Positions 8,827 to 18,453 of a stretch of DNA of 64,000 bases are shown one piece after another. The notes beneath the pieces are model-generated. The model had not been told where the DNA came from, did no database searches, and saw only the letters and a list, made by a program, of their open reading frames with translations. Every line of letters begins with the position of its first letter. The stretch's first letter is position 1. The DNA is from Aquimarina sp. ERC-38 (GTDB lineage: Bacteria; Bacteroidota; Bacteroidia; Flavobacteriales; Flavobacteriaceae). A program made the translations under genes and the position numbers. The stretch is from positions 1,407,501 through 1,471,500 of the forward strand of contig NZ_CP098511.1 of the NCBI RefSeq assembly GCF_026222555.1. Direction: 5' to 3'.

Positions 8827-9007
8827 AAATCTTATTTTAAAAAATTATTTTTGTAACTAACTATATAGGTTAGATAGATATAGTTAAACCAATAACATGT
8901 TTTACATTTAGCAAATTTACGCAAGATTCTGGCAGCCTTTCTAGGAGGTAGGTCACTGTCTAATTTAAAGGTAAAACAACTAATCAATAGTACCGTATTT
9001 AAAGCAT

Positions 9008-11326
9008 ATGGCAAAGAAAACTTCTAATTCGACGAATACCTCTAATTATAATATATTTACCTATATCAAATGGTTCTGGATACTTTTTGCATCTTTAATA
9101 CTAGGGATAGTATTTATATTTCTCTTGGCAAGTTGGGGGGTATTTGTAGAAATGCCTGGTTTTGACGAACTGGAAAATCCGCAAAATGATTTGGCAACCC
9201 AGATTATATCTTCGGACGGACGGCAAATAGGTACTTTTTTTAAAGAAAACCGGACTCCGGTAAGTTTTGAAGAACTTCCGGAACATTTAGTAAACGCCTT
9301 AGTAGCTACCGAAGATGCTCGGTACTATGAACATTCCGGTATTGATGCCCGAGGAACGCTAAGAGCTATTTTTTTCTTAGGAAGTAAAGGTGGAGCAAGT
9401 ACAGTTACACAGCAATTAGCAAAACAATTGTTTACCCAAGGGTCTTCTAACCTTGTTGAACGAATTGGACAAAAGTTAAGCGAATGGGTCATTGCAACCC
9501 GACTGGAAAGGCAGTATACTAAACAGGAAATTGTTACAATGTATCTTAACAAGTACGATTTTTTAAATCAGGCGATAGGTATTAGTTCTGCCTCTCGTAT
9601 CTATTTTAATATAAGTCCGAAAGACCTTAAAGTTGAAGAAGCTGCTGTGTTGGTAGGAATGCTAAAAAATTCTTCTTTATACAATCCTTTGAGAAGACCG
9701 GAGATGGTTCGTGATCGCAGAAACACGGTACTTAGTCAGATGGCAAAATACGACTATATTACTGAAGAGGAAAAAGACAGTTTACAACAACTTCCGTTAA
9801 AACTGGATTATGCTCCAGAAGGACATTCGGATGGAGTGGCTACGTATTTTAGGGAATATGTACGTAGTTGGATGGGGGATTGGGCTAAAAAGAACCCAAA
9901 AGGTAAAGATGAAGAAGGTAATTTAAAATATTATGATATTTACCGGGATGGGTTACGTATTAATGTAACCATTGATTCTCGTATGCAAAAATATGCAGAA
10001 GAAGCAGTCACTGAACATTTAGCTAATTTGCAAAAAGAATTTTTCAAACAAGGTACAAAGAATAAAACCTTTCCGTTTACAGACTTAAGTAAAAGCGAAA
10101 TTAATCGCATTGTAAACCGTGCTATTAAAAATTCCGCTAGACGCCAAAAAATGTTGCAGGCAGGTAAGAGCGAATCAGAAATTAAAAAATCATTTGATAT
10201 TAAAACCGAAATGAAAGTTTTTTCCTGGAAAGGAGATATTGACACTATCATGACCCCCCGGGATTCCATTTTATATTATAAAAGTTTTTTCCGTTCCGGG
10301 TTAATGTCTATGGAACCACAAACCGGACAGGTTAAAGCCTGGGTCGGGGGTACCAACCTAAAACATTTTCAATATGATCATGTGTATCAAGGAACCCGGC
10401 AGGTAGGATCTACCTTTAAGCCTTTTGTGTATGCAACTGCCATTGATCAGTTAAAATTATCCCCTTGCGATAGTTTGCCTATGTCTCAAATCACCATTTC
10501 TGCCGGAACCCATGGCGTAATGGAAGATTGGACGCCCAAGAACAGTCCGGAAAATTACTCCGGATATTTAACCTTAAAATCCGCATTAGCTAAATCCGTA
10601 AATACCATTTCTGCCAGATTAATGGATCGTATCGGACCGCAACCTATTTTAAAATTAGCTAAAAAGATGGGGGTTGAATCCAGGATTGAACCGGTAGCTT
10701 CTATTGCTCTGGGAGCAGTAGATTTAAAGTTATCTGAGATGGTAGGCGCTTACAGTACTTTTGCTAATGAAGGTATTTATAACAAACCGGTAATGATTAC
10801 CAGTATTGAAGATAAAAATGGAACCTTGTTATACCAGTTCGAACCGGAAACCCGCGATGTTATTAGTAAAGAAGCGGCATACGTTACGTTGAACTTGATG
10901 GAAGGGGTTACTCAATACGGTTCTGGTGCCCGCCTGCGTTCTACCAACGATACCCGTTATGAGTTTAAAAATATGATTACCGGATATCCTTACGGGTTTA
11001 CCAATCCCATTGCTGGAAAAACCGGAACTACCCAAAATCAAAGTGACGGATGGTTTATGGGGATTGTCCCTAATTTATGTACCGGCGTATGGGTAGGAGG
11101 TGACGATCGTGCAGTGCATTTTGACTCCACAAAGTTTGGTCAGGGAGCTTCTATGGCCTTACCAGTATGGGCGTTGTATATGAAAAAATGTTATGCCGAT
11201 TCATCCTTAAAGGTTTCAAAAGATGAATTTAAAAGACCGGAAAGCCTTTCGATTGAAGTTAATTGTGATAATTATAAAAGTAATAGCCCTGTAGAAGACG
11301 AGGTCGAAGATGAATTTGGGTTGTAA
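9008..11326 (+). CDS. Penicillin-binding protein 1A (bifunctional class A)
   Basis: A 772-residue peptidoglycan synthase with a cytoplasmic tail, one transmembrane helix (about 20-42) and two periplasmic catalytic domains. The GT51 glycosyltransferase contains EDARYYEHSGIDARG (about 102-116) and GGASTVTQQLAKQLF (128-142). The transpeptidase has the three penicillin-binding motifs: STFK (Ser468/Lys471), SVN (530-532) and KTGTT (671-675). It polymerises lipid II and crosslinks the chains. The ATG at 9008 is the first start in frame that gives the short tail and membrane anchor; a TATTTTTG -7-like element lies at 8846-8853. It follows gldH by about 180 bases. Confidence 0.94.
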   Translation: MAKKTSNSTNTSNYNIFTYIKWFWILFASLILGIVFIFLLASWGVFVEMPGFDELENPQNDLATQIISSDGRQIGTFFKENRTPVSFEELPEHLVNALVATEDARYYEHSGIDARGTLRAIFFLGSKGGASTVTQQLAKQLFTQGSSNLVERIGQKLSEWVIATRLERQYTKQEIVTMYLNKYDFLNQAIGISSASRIYFNISPKDLKVEEAAVLVGMLKNSSLYNPLRRPEMVRDRRNTVLSQMAKYDYITEEEKDSLQQLPLKLDYAPEGHSDGVATYFREYVRSWMGDWAKKNPKGKDEEGNLKYYDIYRDGLRINVTIDSRMQKYAEEAVTEHLANLQKEFFKQGTKNKTFPFTDLSKSEINRIVNRAIKNSARRQKMLQAGKSESEIKKSFDIKTEMKVFSWKGDIDTIMTPRDSILYYKSFFRSGLMSMEPQTGQVKAWVGGTNLKHFQYDHVYQGTRQVGSTFKPFVYATAIDQLKLSPCDSLPMSQITISAGTHGVMEDWTPKNSPENYSGYLTLKSALAKSVNTISARLMDRIGPQPILKLAKKMGVESRIEPVASIALGAVDLKLSEMVGAYSTFANEGIYNKPVMITSIEDKNGTLLYQFEPETRDVISKEAAYVTLNLMEGVTQYGSGARLRSTNDTRYEFKNMITGYPYGFTNPIAGKTGTTQNQSDGWFMGIVPNLCTGVWVGGDDRAVHFDSTKFGQGASMALPVWALYMKKCYADSSLKVSKDEFKRPESLSIEVNCDNYKSNSPVEDEVEDEFGL

Positions 11327-11349
11327 CCTGTTTTTTACAACTACTAAGA

Positions 11350-12009
11350 TTAAAGGGATTGCGTACGTATCCATTTTAAAGTGGGTTCCATCCATTCTGG
11401 AAGAGGTTTATAGATAAAACCATGGCTAAGGCCTGTATGAAGTTTGATTTGTTTAAGTTTTGCAGTAGGTCTTTTTCTGTGTTCCCAATAATCATAATTG
11501 CGTCCCGCTATGGTATCAGAAACTTCGTAAATACTTAAAACCTGTCCGTGAAAAGACCAGTTATTTTCTTGTTCCTGGTGCTTATTATTCCCAGCTAAAA
11601 AAATGTAGTTGATAGGGTTTTTATTAATATGAGAAATATGTGAAGCAATAATTGCTCCTTTGGAAGCACCGATTACTGAAATATGTTCAGGAACTATTCC
11701 TATTTTGATTAAACTATCAATTTTTTTTGAGACATTTAATGCATAGGTTTCAGCAACCGTATTATTTTTCCTTACTTCAGCGTATACTTTTGCACCTGGG
11801 ATAGTTAATTTGGAAATAATTTCATCAAAATTATAAGTTCCGTACTCCGGATGACTTGCAGTTTTCCCTTGTATTTCCAGAATTCTACCGTGTAAATAAA
11901 AAATATGATATTTCGTGCTTTGATCAGAATCTATAGGTTGAAAAGCTTTCCCACTCAACCAATTGATTAGTATAAAAGTTAAAATGAATAGTTTTTTTAC
12001 TTGTAACAT
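11350..12009 (-). CDS. Exported alpha/beta-hydrolase-like protein
   Basis: A 219-residue protein with an N-terminal signal peptide (LFILTFILINWLSGKAF). The mature part resembles a compact alpha/beta hydrolase: an early FYLHGR oxyanion-type segment, the nucleophile elbow GASKGA (GxSxG), a later acidic residue (SDTIAGRNYDYWEH) and a terminal catalytic-type His in LSHGF. No substrate can be proposed. It is convergent with the PBP1A gene (23 bases between stops) and divergent from the CoA-transferase operon, with a 124-base gap between the two starts. Confidence 0.7.
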   Translation of the reverse strand: MLQVKKLFILTFILINWLSGKAFQPIDSDQSTKYHIFYLHGRILEIQGKTASHPEYGTYNFDEIISKLTIPGAKVYAEVRKNNTVAETYALNVSKKIDSLIKIGIVPEHISVIGASKGAIIASHISHINKNPINYIFLAGNNKHQEQENNWSFHGQVLSIYEVSDTIAGRNYDYWEHRKRPTAKLKQIKLHTGLSHGFIYKPLPEWMEPTLKWIRTQSL

Positions 12010-12133
12010 ATAATTTATTTGATGTCAAAGTTACTATACAAATTTTGACCCTTCCTAAAAAATACTTAAATCTCAACAGTTAATGGAATCTCCGTATTGC
12101 TTTTTGTATTTTTAAACCAATAGAACAACAAAC

Positions 12134-12835
12134 ATGATTTCAAGGAAAGTAGCAACAGTTTCAGAAGCTTTACAAGGGGTTAAAGATAAGATGACTTTTA
12201 TGCTCGGGGGTTTTGGGCTCTGTGGTATTCCTGAAAACGCGATTACTGAACTGGTTACTTTAGGAATTAAGGACTTAACCTGTATTTCTAATAATGCTGG
12301 AGTCGACGATTTTGGACTGGGTTTGTTGTTACAGAAAAAACAAATTAAAAAAATGATTTCTTCTTACGTAGGTGAGAATGATGAATTCGAACGACAAATG
12401 TTAAACGGCGAACTAGAAGTAGAATTGATTCCGCAAGGAACACTGGCGGAACGATGTAAGGCGGCACAGGGAGGTTTTCCGGCGTTTTACACTCCGGCAG
12501 GTTATGGTACTGAGGTGGCAGAAGGAAAAGAAACTCGAGAGTTTGACGGAAAGATGTACGTTTTGGAATATGCCTTTAAAGCAGACTTTGCCTTTGTAAA
12601 AGCGTGGAAAGGTGATGAAGCTGGAAACTTAATATTTAAAGGAACCGCTCGTAATTTTAACCCCTGTATGTGCGGGGCAGCTAAAATTACAGTTGCTGAA
12701 GTTGAAGAACTGGTACCAGCCGGAACTTTAGACCCTAATCAAATACACATCCCCGGAATTTTTGTTAACCGAATTTTTAAAGGAACACATTACGAAAAAC
12801 GAATAGAACAGCGCACTGTTCAAAAATTACAATAA
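12134..12835 (+). CDS. 3-oxoacid CoA-transferase, subunit A
   Basis: A 233-residue alpha subunit of the succinyl-CoA:3-ketoacid (or acetate/butyrate) CoA-transferase family, which moves CoA between acyl acids in ketone-body or short-chain fatty-acid metabolism. The N-terminus has the glycine-rich segment [12 protein letters not shown]; later parts include AYVG-like [15 protein letters not shown] and [13 protein letters not shown], as expected for SCOT-A. The beta subunit is encoded at 13489, but a peroxiredoxin gene lies between the two (spacings 7 and 4 bases), so all three should form one operon. Confidence 0.92.
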   Translation: MISRKVATVSEALQGVKDKMTFMLGGFGLCGIPENAITELVTLGIKDLTCISNNAGVDDFGLGLLLQKKQIKKMISSYVGENDEFERQMLNGELEVELIPQGTLAERCKAAQGGFPAFYTPAGYGTEVAEGKETREFDGKMYVLEYAFKADFAFVKAWKGDEAGNLIFKGTARNFNPCMCGAAKITVAEVEELVPAGTLDPNQIHIPGIFVNRIFKGTHYEKRIEQRTVQKLQ

Positions 12836-12842
12836 GATACTT

Positions 12843-13484
12843 ATGGCAACATTACGATTAGGCGATACCGCACCTGACTTTAACGCAGAAACCACCGAAG
12901 GTACGATACAATTTCACGATTGGTTAGGAGATAGTTGGGGTGTTCTTTTTTCACATCCGGCAGATTATACCCCAGTTTGTACTACGGAGTTGGGAACGGT
13001 AGCGCAGTACACCGATCAATTTAAAAAACGAAATACAAAAGTAGCGGCATTAAGTGTGGATGGTTTAGAGTCTCACAAAGGATGGATTAAAGATATTAAT
13101 GAGACCCAGAACACCACCGTTAATTTTCCTATTATTGCAGATGAGGATAAAAAGGTAGCGAACCTATATGATATGATTCATCCCAATGCAGATAATAATT
13201 TGACGGTTCGTTCCGTATTTATTATTGATCCTAGTAAAAAGATCAAACTAATCCTTACCTATCCGGCATCTACGGGACGTAATTTTGATGAGTTGATACG
13301 GGTTATTGATTCGTTACAGTTGACCGCTTATCAAAAACTAGCTACTCCGGCCAATTGGAAGCAGGGTGATGACTGTGTAATTTCACCTGCTGTAAGTAAT
13401 GAAGAAATACCTGAACTATTCCCAAAAGGTCATACCGAAATAAAGCCCTATTTACGGATGACTCCGCAACCGGATTCAAAATAA
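12843..13484 (+). CDS. Peroxiredoxin, 1-Cys (Prx6-type)
   Basis: A 213-residue peroxiredoxin that reduces hydroperoxides. The peroxidatic motif is DYTPVCTTELG (Cys at about 47). The long C-terminal domain (SLQLTAYQKLATPANWKQGDD ... PYLRMTPQP) is characteristic of the Prx6/1-Cys group, and no resolving Cys is evident; the other Cys is in GDDCVISPA. It sits between the two CoA-transferase subunit genes with tight spacing, so it is cotranscribed with them. That placement implies coordinated expression, but I know of no direct metabolic link. Confidence 0.93.
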   Translation: MATLRLGDTAPDFNAETTEGTIQFHDWLGDSWGVLFSHPADYTPVCTTELGTVAQYTDQFKKRNTKVAALSVDGLESHKGWIKDINETQNTTVNFPIIADEDKKVANLYDMIHPNADNNLTVRSVFIIDPSKKIKLILTYPASTGRNFDELIRVIDSLQLTAYQKLATPANWKQGDDCVISPAVSNEEIPELFPKGHTEIKPYLRMTPQPDSK

Positions 13485-13488
13485 AGAT

Positions 13489-14145
13489 ATGTTAGATAAA
13501 AATGGCATTGCAAAGCGTATTGCTCAGGAATTACAGGACGGATATTTTGTAAACCTGGGGATAGGTATTCCTACGCTTGTTGCTAATTACATTCCGGAAG
13601 GTATTGCGGTAGAGTTTCAAAGTGAAAATGGGGTTTTAGGAATGGGTCCTTTTCCGATAGATGGAGAAGAAGATGCAGATATTATAAATGCCGGCAAACA
13701 AACCATTACTACCTTGCCCGGTGCTTCTTTTTTTGACTCTGCCACTAGCTTTGCTATGATTCGCGGTAAACATGTAGATTTAACTATTTTAGGCGCCATG
13801 GAAGTTGCAGAAAACGGGGATATTGCTAATTGGAAAATCCCCGGAAAGATGGTAAAAGGGATGGGTGGTGCTATGGACTTAGTTGCCAGTGCCGATCAAA
13901 TTATTGTAGCAATGATGCATACCAATCGGGCAGGAGCTTCAAAATTATTAAAGGAATGTACGCTACCTCTAACCGGAGTTAGTTGTGTAAAAAAAATTGT
14001 TACTAATCTGGCAGTTTTAGAAATTACGCCTAAAGGATTTTTACTTTTAGAAAGAGCCCCAGGGGTATCTGTAGAAGAAATAAAAAATGCTACGGAAGGA
14101 AATATTTATTACGATAAGGAGGTTCCGGAAATGGACTTGTTATAA
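13489..14145 (+). CDS. 3-oxoacid CoA-transferase, subunit B
   Basis: A 218-residue beta subunit that partners the product of 12134. It carries the catalytic glutamate motif SENGVLGMGPFP (Glu at about 45-46), which forms the covalent glutamyl-CoA thioester, preceded by the conserved NLGIGIPTLV segment. Later segments such as GAMEVAENGDIANWKIPGK fit the SCOT-B family. It starts 4 bases after the peroxiredoxin stop. Length is complete. Confidence 0.92.
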   Translation: MLDKNGIAKRIAQELQDGYFVNLGIGIPTLVANYIPEGIAVEFQSENGVLGMGPFPIDGEEDADIINAGKQTITTLPGASFFDSATSFAMIRGKHVDLTILGAMEVAENGDIANWKIPGKMVKGMGGAMDLVASADQIIVAMMHTNRAGASKLLKECTLPLTGVSCVKKIVTNLAVLEITPKGFLLLERAPGVSVEEIKNATEGNIYYDKEVPEMDLL

Positions 14146-14749
14146 TTCGAGTTTCTTTGAGTTTTAGAATTGAAATTTAACTACGGGTATTTATTACATC
14201 GAGGCTTGGTTTAATTATACAATATATCACAGTCTGTAGAAAAGTAAAAAGTTCCGATTTAATAACTATCTAAACTTAACAACATCATTTTAACTTTTAA
14301 TTAAGAAAACAAACAGACAACTTCCTAAACGTTTTTAATAATATTCCCTTTTATAAAAGACACAAATAGCATATCAATTTCACTTATTTTCTGTTTTTCA
14401 TACTATTTATTACATACATCAAATTGCAAATTCTACTTTTTAATCGACACATAATTTATTTAATCGGACGAATAATAAAAGAATTAAGTTTTCGTTATCA
14501 TTTATATCGGATGTGTCAATTATTTTATGTAAGAAAAAAATGACTCATTTGAACGGTTTGAGTAGGATTAATCCTATTTTTTATCATAAAAAATCGTTAA
14601 ATACTTACTTTTTGTTAAAATTTTGTGTATTTAATCGATTTAATAGGTATTTTATCTTAAAACAGAACATTTTTTTAGATATTTACCATAAGAAAATAGA
14701 CAAATAGAAAATTAAAATATATAATCAATTAGAAATACTCCCCCTTTAA
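14146..14749. other. AT-rich intergenic stretch
   Basis: About 600 bases of very AT-rich sequence with no supported gene. A 14-base perfect palindrome, TAGGATTAATCCTA, is at 14563-14576. The element TTAATCG recurs nearby (14442, 14459 and 14632). These could be operator half-sites for the small transcript that follows, but nothing decides it. Confidence 0.35.
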
Positions 14750-14851
14750 AATGAAAGAAAAAGTAAATAAAATTCAACGATCTGTTAAACCTACTATGGA
14801 ATTAATTTCTAATGTTGTATACCTTGCAAAGAAGGTGTTTTTATTAATGTA
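14750..14851 (+). CDS. Small basic peptide (33 aa), hypothetical
   Basis: ATG at 14750 opens a 33-residue frame (MKEKVNKIQRSVKPTME..., ending KKVFLLM): a basic N-terminal half and a hydrophobic C-terminal half. A clear terminator follows 27 bases after the stop, and the nearest upstream gene is 600 bases away. The ORF therefore appears to be the only coding content of a short independent transcript. No family is recognised; the transcript could equally be a small regulatory RNA. Confidence 0.35.
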
Positions 14852-14877
14852 ATTACATTACAACATTACAAATTATT

Positions 14878-14904
14878 AAACCTGTTTCTATCAAACAGGT
14901 TTTA
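14878..14904 (+). terminator. Rho-independent terminator
   Basis: AAACCTGTTT (14878-14887), loop CTATC, AAACAGGTTT (14893-14902), then TTA. A perfect 10-bp stem ending the small transcript that contains the 33-residue ORF. Confidence 0.7.
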
Positions 14905-15018
14905 TTGTTAAAAACATTCGTTACTTACTTCTTCAAATATCCAATGCTTTTTCTTTGTAGTACTACTAATTTAGCTTTTAGAAACAAAAAAACCATTCCT
15001 TGTAAATAAAGATATTAT

Positions 15019-15495
15019 ATGTTTCTAAAAGAATTTGAAATACGATGGAATGACCTGGATGCTAATCGTCATTTAGCTAATAAAGCTTACATAGAATATG
15101 CCGCACATACACGAATGTCTTTTTTAAATCAAGCGGGCTTTAATCAACAGTCTTTAGCGAAGTACAACATAGGACCGGTTATTTTTTACGAGCATATTTA
15201 CTATTTTAAAGAAGTATTTGCCGGTAAACCCATAAAAGTGTCCTTGGAATTAACCGGGTTAAGTGAAGACGGATTGTTCTTTGAATTTACCCATAATTAT
15301 TATGATCATAACGGACAGAATTTCGCAACTTACGAAATGATGGGAGGTTGGATTGATTTAAAAGAAAGAAAACTAACTGGCTTACCTGAAAATTTTTCTG
15401 ATTTATTACAAACTTTAGATAAGAGTACAAACTTTAGGGTATTAACTAAAGAAGATACCCGAAAGCATATGAAAAAGCCAATGCCTTTGTCCTAA
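15019..15495 (+). CDS. Acyl-CoA thioesterase (hotdog fold, 4HBT family)
   Basis: A 158-residue single-domain hotdog thioesterase expected to hydrolyse acyl-CoA esters in the cytoplasm. The N-terminal motif RWNDLDANRHLANKAYIEYAAH holds the catalytic Asp and the hotdog helix start; the strand segments FYEHIYYFKEV and DGLFFEFTHNYYDHNGQNFATYEM are typical of the YbgC/FadM-like group. Single gene, convergent with the ArsC-like gene. Substrate not predictable. Confidence 0.85.
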   Translation: MFLKEFEIRWNDLDANRHLANKAYIEYAAHTRMSFLNQAGFNQQSLAKYNIGPVIFYEHIYYFKEVFAGKPIKVSLELTGLSEDGLFFEFTHNYYDHNGQNFATYEMMGGWIDLKERKLTGLPENFSDLLQTLDKSTNFRVLTKEDTRKHMKKPMPLS

Positions 15496-15536
15496 TTAAC
15501 TTTTAATAGTTAAAGGGGAATATTGTAAATTTAGTG

Positions 15537-15887
15537 TTATTGTAGTGCTTCTTTTGCTGCTGCTACTGTTTTCTTACTATTTCCAGCAAAAATTTGGTCG
15601 TTTATTACAAGAATAGGACGTTTTAAAAAAGTATAGTGTTCCAGAATATAATTTCTATAATCAGTCTCACTTAATTGCTGTTCGTGCAGTCCTTTCTCGC
15701 GGTACAGTTTGGATCTTCGATTAAAAAGGGATTCATAAGATCCGGTAAGTTGGTATAAGGTTTCCAGGTCATCTTCAGAAATAGGTTTATCTTTTACATT
15801 TTGTTGCTCTATATCTGCAGGTAAATCTAATTCTGATAGAATACGTTTACAAGTATCACAGGTCTTCAAATAAAAAAACTTCTTCAT
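15537..15887 (-). CDS. ArsC/Spx-family reductase-like protein
   Basis: A 116-residue thioredoxin-fold protein of the ArsC/Spx/YffB group. Starting at the ATG at 15887 it begins MKKFFYLKTCDTCKRIL, with a CxxC motif at the usual N-terminal position; the frame is open to 15914, but that would add nine residues ahead of the first beta strand. It keeps the family C-terminal segment LKRPILVINDQIFAG. It may be a glutaredoxin-type arsenate reductase or one of the related proteins of unknown target; the CxxC rather than a single Cys leaves this open. Confidence 0.82.
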   Translation of the reverse strand: MKKFFYLKTCDTCKRILSELDLPADIEQQNVKDKPISEDDLETLYQLTGSYESLFNRRSKLYREKGLHEQQLSETDYRNYILEHYTFLKRPILVINDQIFAGNSKKTVAAAKEALQ

Positions 15888-15956
15888 CCGTGTATTTTTC
15901 ACAAAGAAATTCAATTCCTGTATAATAATCGATATTTTCGCTAAAAATTATACAAC

Positions 15957-16412
15957 ATGCAACATCCTCTTGAAATAACTCGTACCAGTCGAAGATTTTT
16001 ACAAAATTTTTTAGAAAACCATTCTTTAGAAGAATTAAATAAGGTACCTCCCGGTTTTAAAAATAACATCATTTGGAATATAGCCCATGTGGTAGTTACT
16101 CAGCAAGTGCTTATGTATAAATTAAGCGGATTACCCCTTCAGGTTAGTGATGATATGGAAGCTACCTACCAGAAAGGTACTAAGACAGAACGCCCGGCTA
16201 CCCAAGAAGAAGTGAGTTTAATTAAAGAATTACTTTTTACCACAATAGATCAAACAGAAAACGATTTAAATAATGGTGTATTCAAAAATTTTAATGAGTA
16301 TCCGACAAGCACCGGATTTGATTTGAAATCCATTGAAGACGCTTTACATTTTAATAATTTTCATGAAGGTTTGCATATTGGATATATTCTGGCCCTACGA
16401 AAAAGTTTATAA
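15957..16412 (+). CDS. DinB-family protein
   Basis: A 151-residue four-helix-bundle protein of the DinB/YfiT superfamily. The three metal-binding His of the fold can be placed: NIAHVVVTQ (first helix), and NNFHEGLHIGYILAL near the C-terminus (two His four residues apart). The family includes thiol transferases and damage-induced proteins of unknown activity, so no substrate is assigned. It is divergent from the ArsC-like gene, with 69 bases between starts. Confidence 0.85.
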   Translation: MQHPLEITRTSRRFLQNFLENHSLEELNKVPPGFKNNIIWNIAHVVVTQQVLMYKLSGLPLQVSDDMEATYQKGTKTERPATQEEVSLIKELLFTTIDQTENDLNNGVFKNFNEYPTSTGFDLKSIEDALHFNNFHEGLHIGYILALRKSL

Positions 16413-16440
16413 TTTCAAGAAAATATGTGAACCGAAGGGA

Positions 16441-17214
16441 TTACTCGATGATATCCACTTTTAGCTGATCCTTTAGCTGAGATAGAGGTACTTTCAATAA
16501 GGTATTACTGGAAACGTACGGATTGATTTCGTAAGTATTGTAATAAAGAAGAAGCGAATCTTTTTCAAAGGCAATATTTTCCGGTAGATAGAATTGGTCG
16601 TTTTCAAAATTAAAACCAGTACTATTTATTGACTTTTCAGATGAAATATGGTTTTGAACCCGGAAGGCTTTTTCACATAGTTGAGCGATCTTTTTTGGGT
16701 TCTTAAACAATTCATTAATACTCAGTTCCTGCCCCGTTTGTGGGTTAAAGTGGATAAAAGAAACGCCTTCATACCCATGTGCTCCGCCGGTAAAAAGATA
16801 ATGGTCCATTTCTACCGTTAATAAGTCTACACTTTGATAGTGTACATTACAATCTACCGTAGCCTCATACGTAAAAAGTTCTTCGGAAAACTGAGATTTC
16901 ATAGTTACATACATATCGTTAAAAGCCAGCATTGCTTCCTCAACCGTTTGGTGTGCACCCTTCTGGTCGGTATCCAGAATATTAATGATGTGTTTTTCAA
17001 TTTTAGAGTTTATTTTTTCACTATTTTCCAAACCAAATATCCGGATGATACTTATGTCAAGAGTAGCACAGGGCAAAACTGTACAATCCGTATCCGGAAG
17101 CTCCAATAATAGCTTCTCCGTATGAAAATCTTCTTTTTTTGAACAGCTTCCTATCAGTAATCCTAGGGTACTTAGTACGACTATTATAAAGAAGTTTTTG
17201 ATTTTGTTAATCAT
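16441..17214 (-). CDS. Lipoprotein with DUF4163/DUF3298 (RsiV-like) domain
   Basis: A 257-residue exported lipoprotein: signal peptide ending in the lipobox IGSC (Cys about 24). It has the DUF3298-type C-terminal part (about 150-250), recognisable from GGAHGYEGVSFIHFNPQTGQELSINELFKN and the terminal DSLLLYYNTYEINPY segment. Related domains occur in the lysozyme-binding anti-sigma factor RsiV, but here there is no cytoplasmic anti-sigma part. Function in Bacteroidota is not established; a peptidoglycan or lysozyme-related role is only a possibility. Confidence 0.78.
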   Translation of the reverse strand: MINKIKNFFIIVVLSTLGLLIGSCSKKEDFHTEKLLLELPDTDCTVLPCATLDISIIRIFGLENSEKINSKIEKHIINILDTDQKGAHQTVEEAMLAFNDMYVTMKSQFSEELFTYEATVDCNVHYQSVDLLTVEMDHYLFTGGAHGYEGVSFIHFNPQTGQELSINELFKNPKKIAQLCEKAFRVQNHISSEKSINSTGFNFENDQFYLPENIAFEKDSLLLYYNTYEINPYVSSNTLLKVPLSQLKDQLKVDIIE

Positions 17215-17258
17215 CTACTAAAGGTAGTTTCCTTTCTTAATTAAAACAAATTTAATCA

Positions 17259-17266
17259 TACTTTTG
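17259..17266 (+). promoter_or_regulatory. -7 promoter element of the PLP enzyme gene
   Basis: TACTTTTG matches TAnnTTTG and lies 48 bases before the start at 17314. A weak -33 (TTTC, 17233-17236) is 22 bases upstream. Confidence 0.4.
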
Positions 17267-17313
17267 GGTAGGAACCTAAACACTGGGTTTTTCCTTTTTT
17301 TAAATAAGTTATT

Positions 17314-18453
17314 ATGAAATTTAATACAAAAACAATACACGGCGGACAAGAACACGATCCTGCTTATGGTGCGGTTATGCCACCGATATATCAAACGTCC
17401 ACCTATGCACAAAGCACTCCGGGAGGTCATAAGGGCTATGAGTATAGTCGAACTCATAACCCTACTCGCCATGCCCTTGAGAAATCATTTGCCAGTATCG
17501 AAAACGGTACCTACGGATTAGCTTTTGGGTCCGGGCTGGCAGCTATTGATGCAGTAATCAAATTACTAAAGCCGGGTGATGAAGTCATTTCAACTAATGA
17601 TTTATACGGAGGCACGTATCGGTTGTTTACTAAGATCTTTGAGGATTTTGGGATTAAATTTCATTTTACAGGATTGCAGGAAGCCTCTAATCTGGAAAGT
17701 CATATTACCGATAAAACTAAATTGATCTGGGTAGAAACCCCTACTAACCCGATGATGAATATTATCGACATTAAAGCAGTTGCTGAAATATCTAAAAAAC
17801 ACAACGTATTACTTGCTGTTGATAATACCTTTGCCACTCCTTATTTACAACAACCGCTGGATTTAGGGGCGGATATTGTAATGCATAGTGCTACCAAATA
17901 TCTGGGGGGGCATAGTGATTTGATTATGGGAGCTTTGATAGTCAAAGATAAAGATATTGCCAATAGGTTGTATTTTATCCAAAATGCTAGTGGTGCCGTT
18001 TGTGGCCCTCAAGATAGTTTCTTGGCGCTAAGAGGTATTAAAACTTTACATGTACGGATGCAACGGCACTGTGAAAACGGTGAAAAAATTGCAAAATTCT
18101 TAAAAGATCATCCGAAAATCGAAAAGGTATATTGGCCCGGATTTGAAGATCATCCTAACCATGAGGTAGCTAAATCACAAATGAAAGCTTACGGAGGTAT
18201 GATCTCTTTTGTAACCAAAGATAGTAACTACGACGATGCTATTAAGATTATTGAAAACCTAAAAATATTTACCCTGGCAGAAAGTCTGGGAGGCGTAGAA
18301 AGTCTGGCAGGGCATCCGGCAAGTATGACGCATGCCTCTATTCCTAAAGAAGAACGTGAAAAAACCGGGGTTGTCGATTCACTAATACGTTTAAGCGTAG
18401 GTATTGAAGACGCAGAAGATCTTATAAATGATTTAAAACAAGCAATAGGGTAA
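17314..18453 (+). CDS. Cystathionine gamma-synthase / trans-sulfuration PLP enzyme
   Basis: A 379-residue Cys/Met-metabolism PLP-dependent enzyme. Family hallmarks are the N-terminal GGQEHDPAYGAVMPPIYQTSTYAQ, the substrate/PLP loop EYSRTHNPTRHALE, the cofactor segment AVDNTFATPYLQQPL with the PLP-contacting Asp, and the Schiff-base lysine in HSATKYLGGHSD. The C-terminal SLGGVESLAGHPASMTHAS fits cystathionine gamma-synthase, gamma-lyase or beta-lyase. Sequence alone does not separate synthase (methionine biosynthesis) from lyase activity. Single-gene unit, with a terminator-like hairpin downstream (18560). Confidence 0.9.
   Translation: MKFNTKTIHGGQEHDPAYGAVMPPIYQTSTYAQSTPGGHKGYEYSRTHNPTRHALEKSFASIENGTYGLAFGSGLAAIDAVIKLLKPGDEVISTNDLYGGTYRLFTKIFEDFGIKFHFTGLQEASNLESHITDKTKLIWVETPTNPMMNIIDIKAVAEISKKHNVLLAVDNTFATPYLQQPLDLGADIVMHSATKYLGGHSDLIMGALIVKDKDIANRLYFIQNASGAVCGPQDSFLALRGIKTLHVRMQRHCENGEKIAKFLKDHPKIEKVYWPGFEDHPNHEVAKSQMKAYGGMISFVTKDSNYDDAIKIIENLKIFTLAESLGGVESLAGHPASMTHASIPKEEREKTGVVDSLIRLSVGIEDAEDLINDLKQAIG

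Noticed and set aside
14513..14707. 64-residue reading frame on the + strand
   Set aside because: Extremely AT-rich with GTG start, no family and no promoter; looks like chance.
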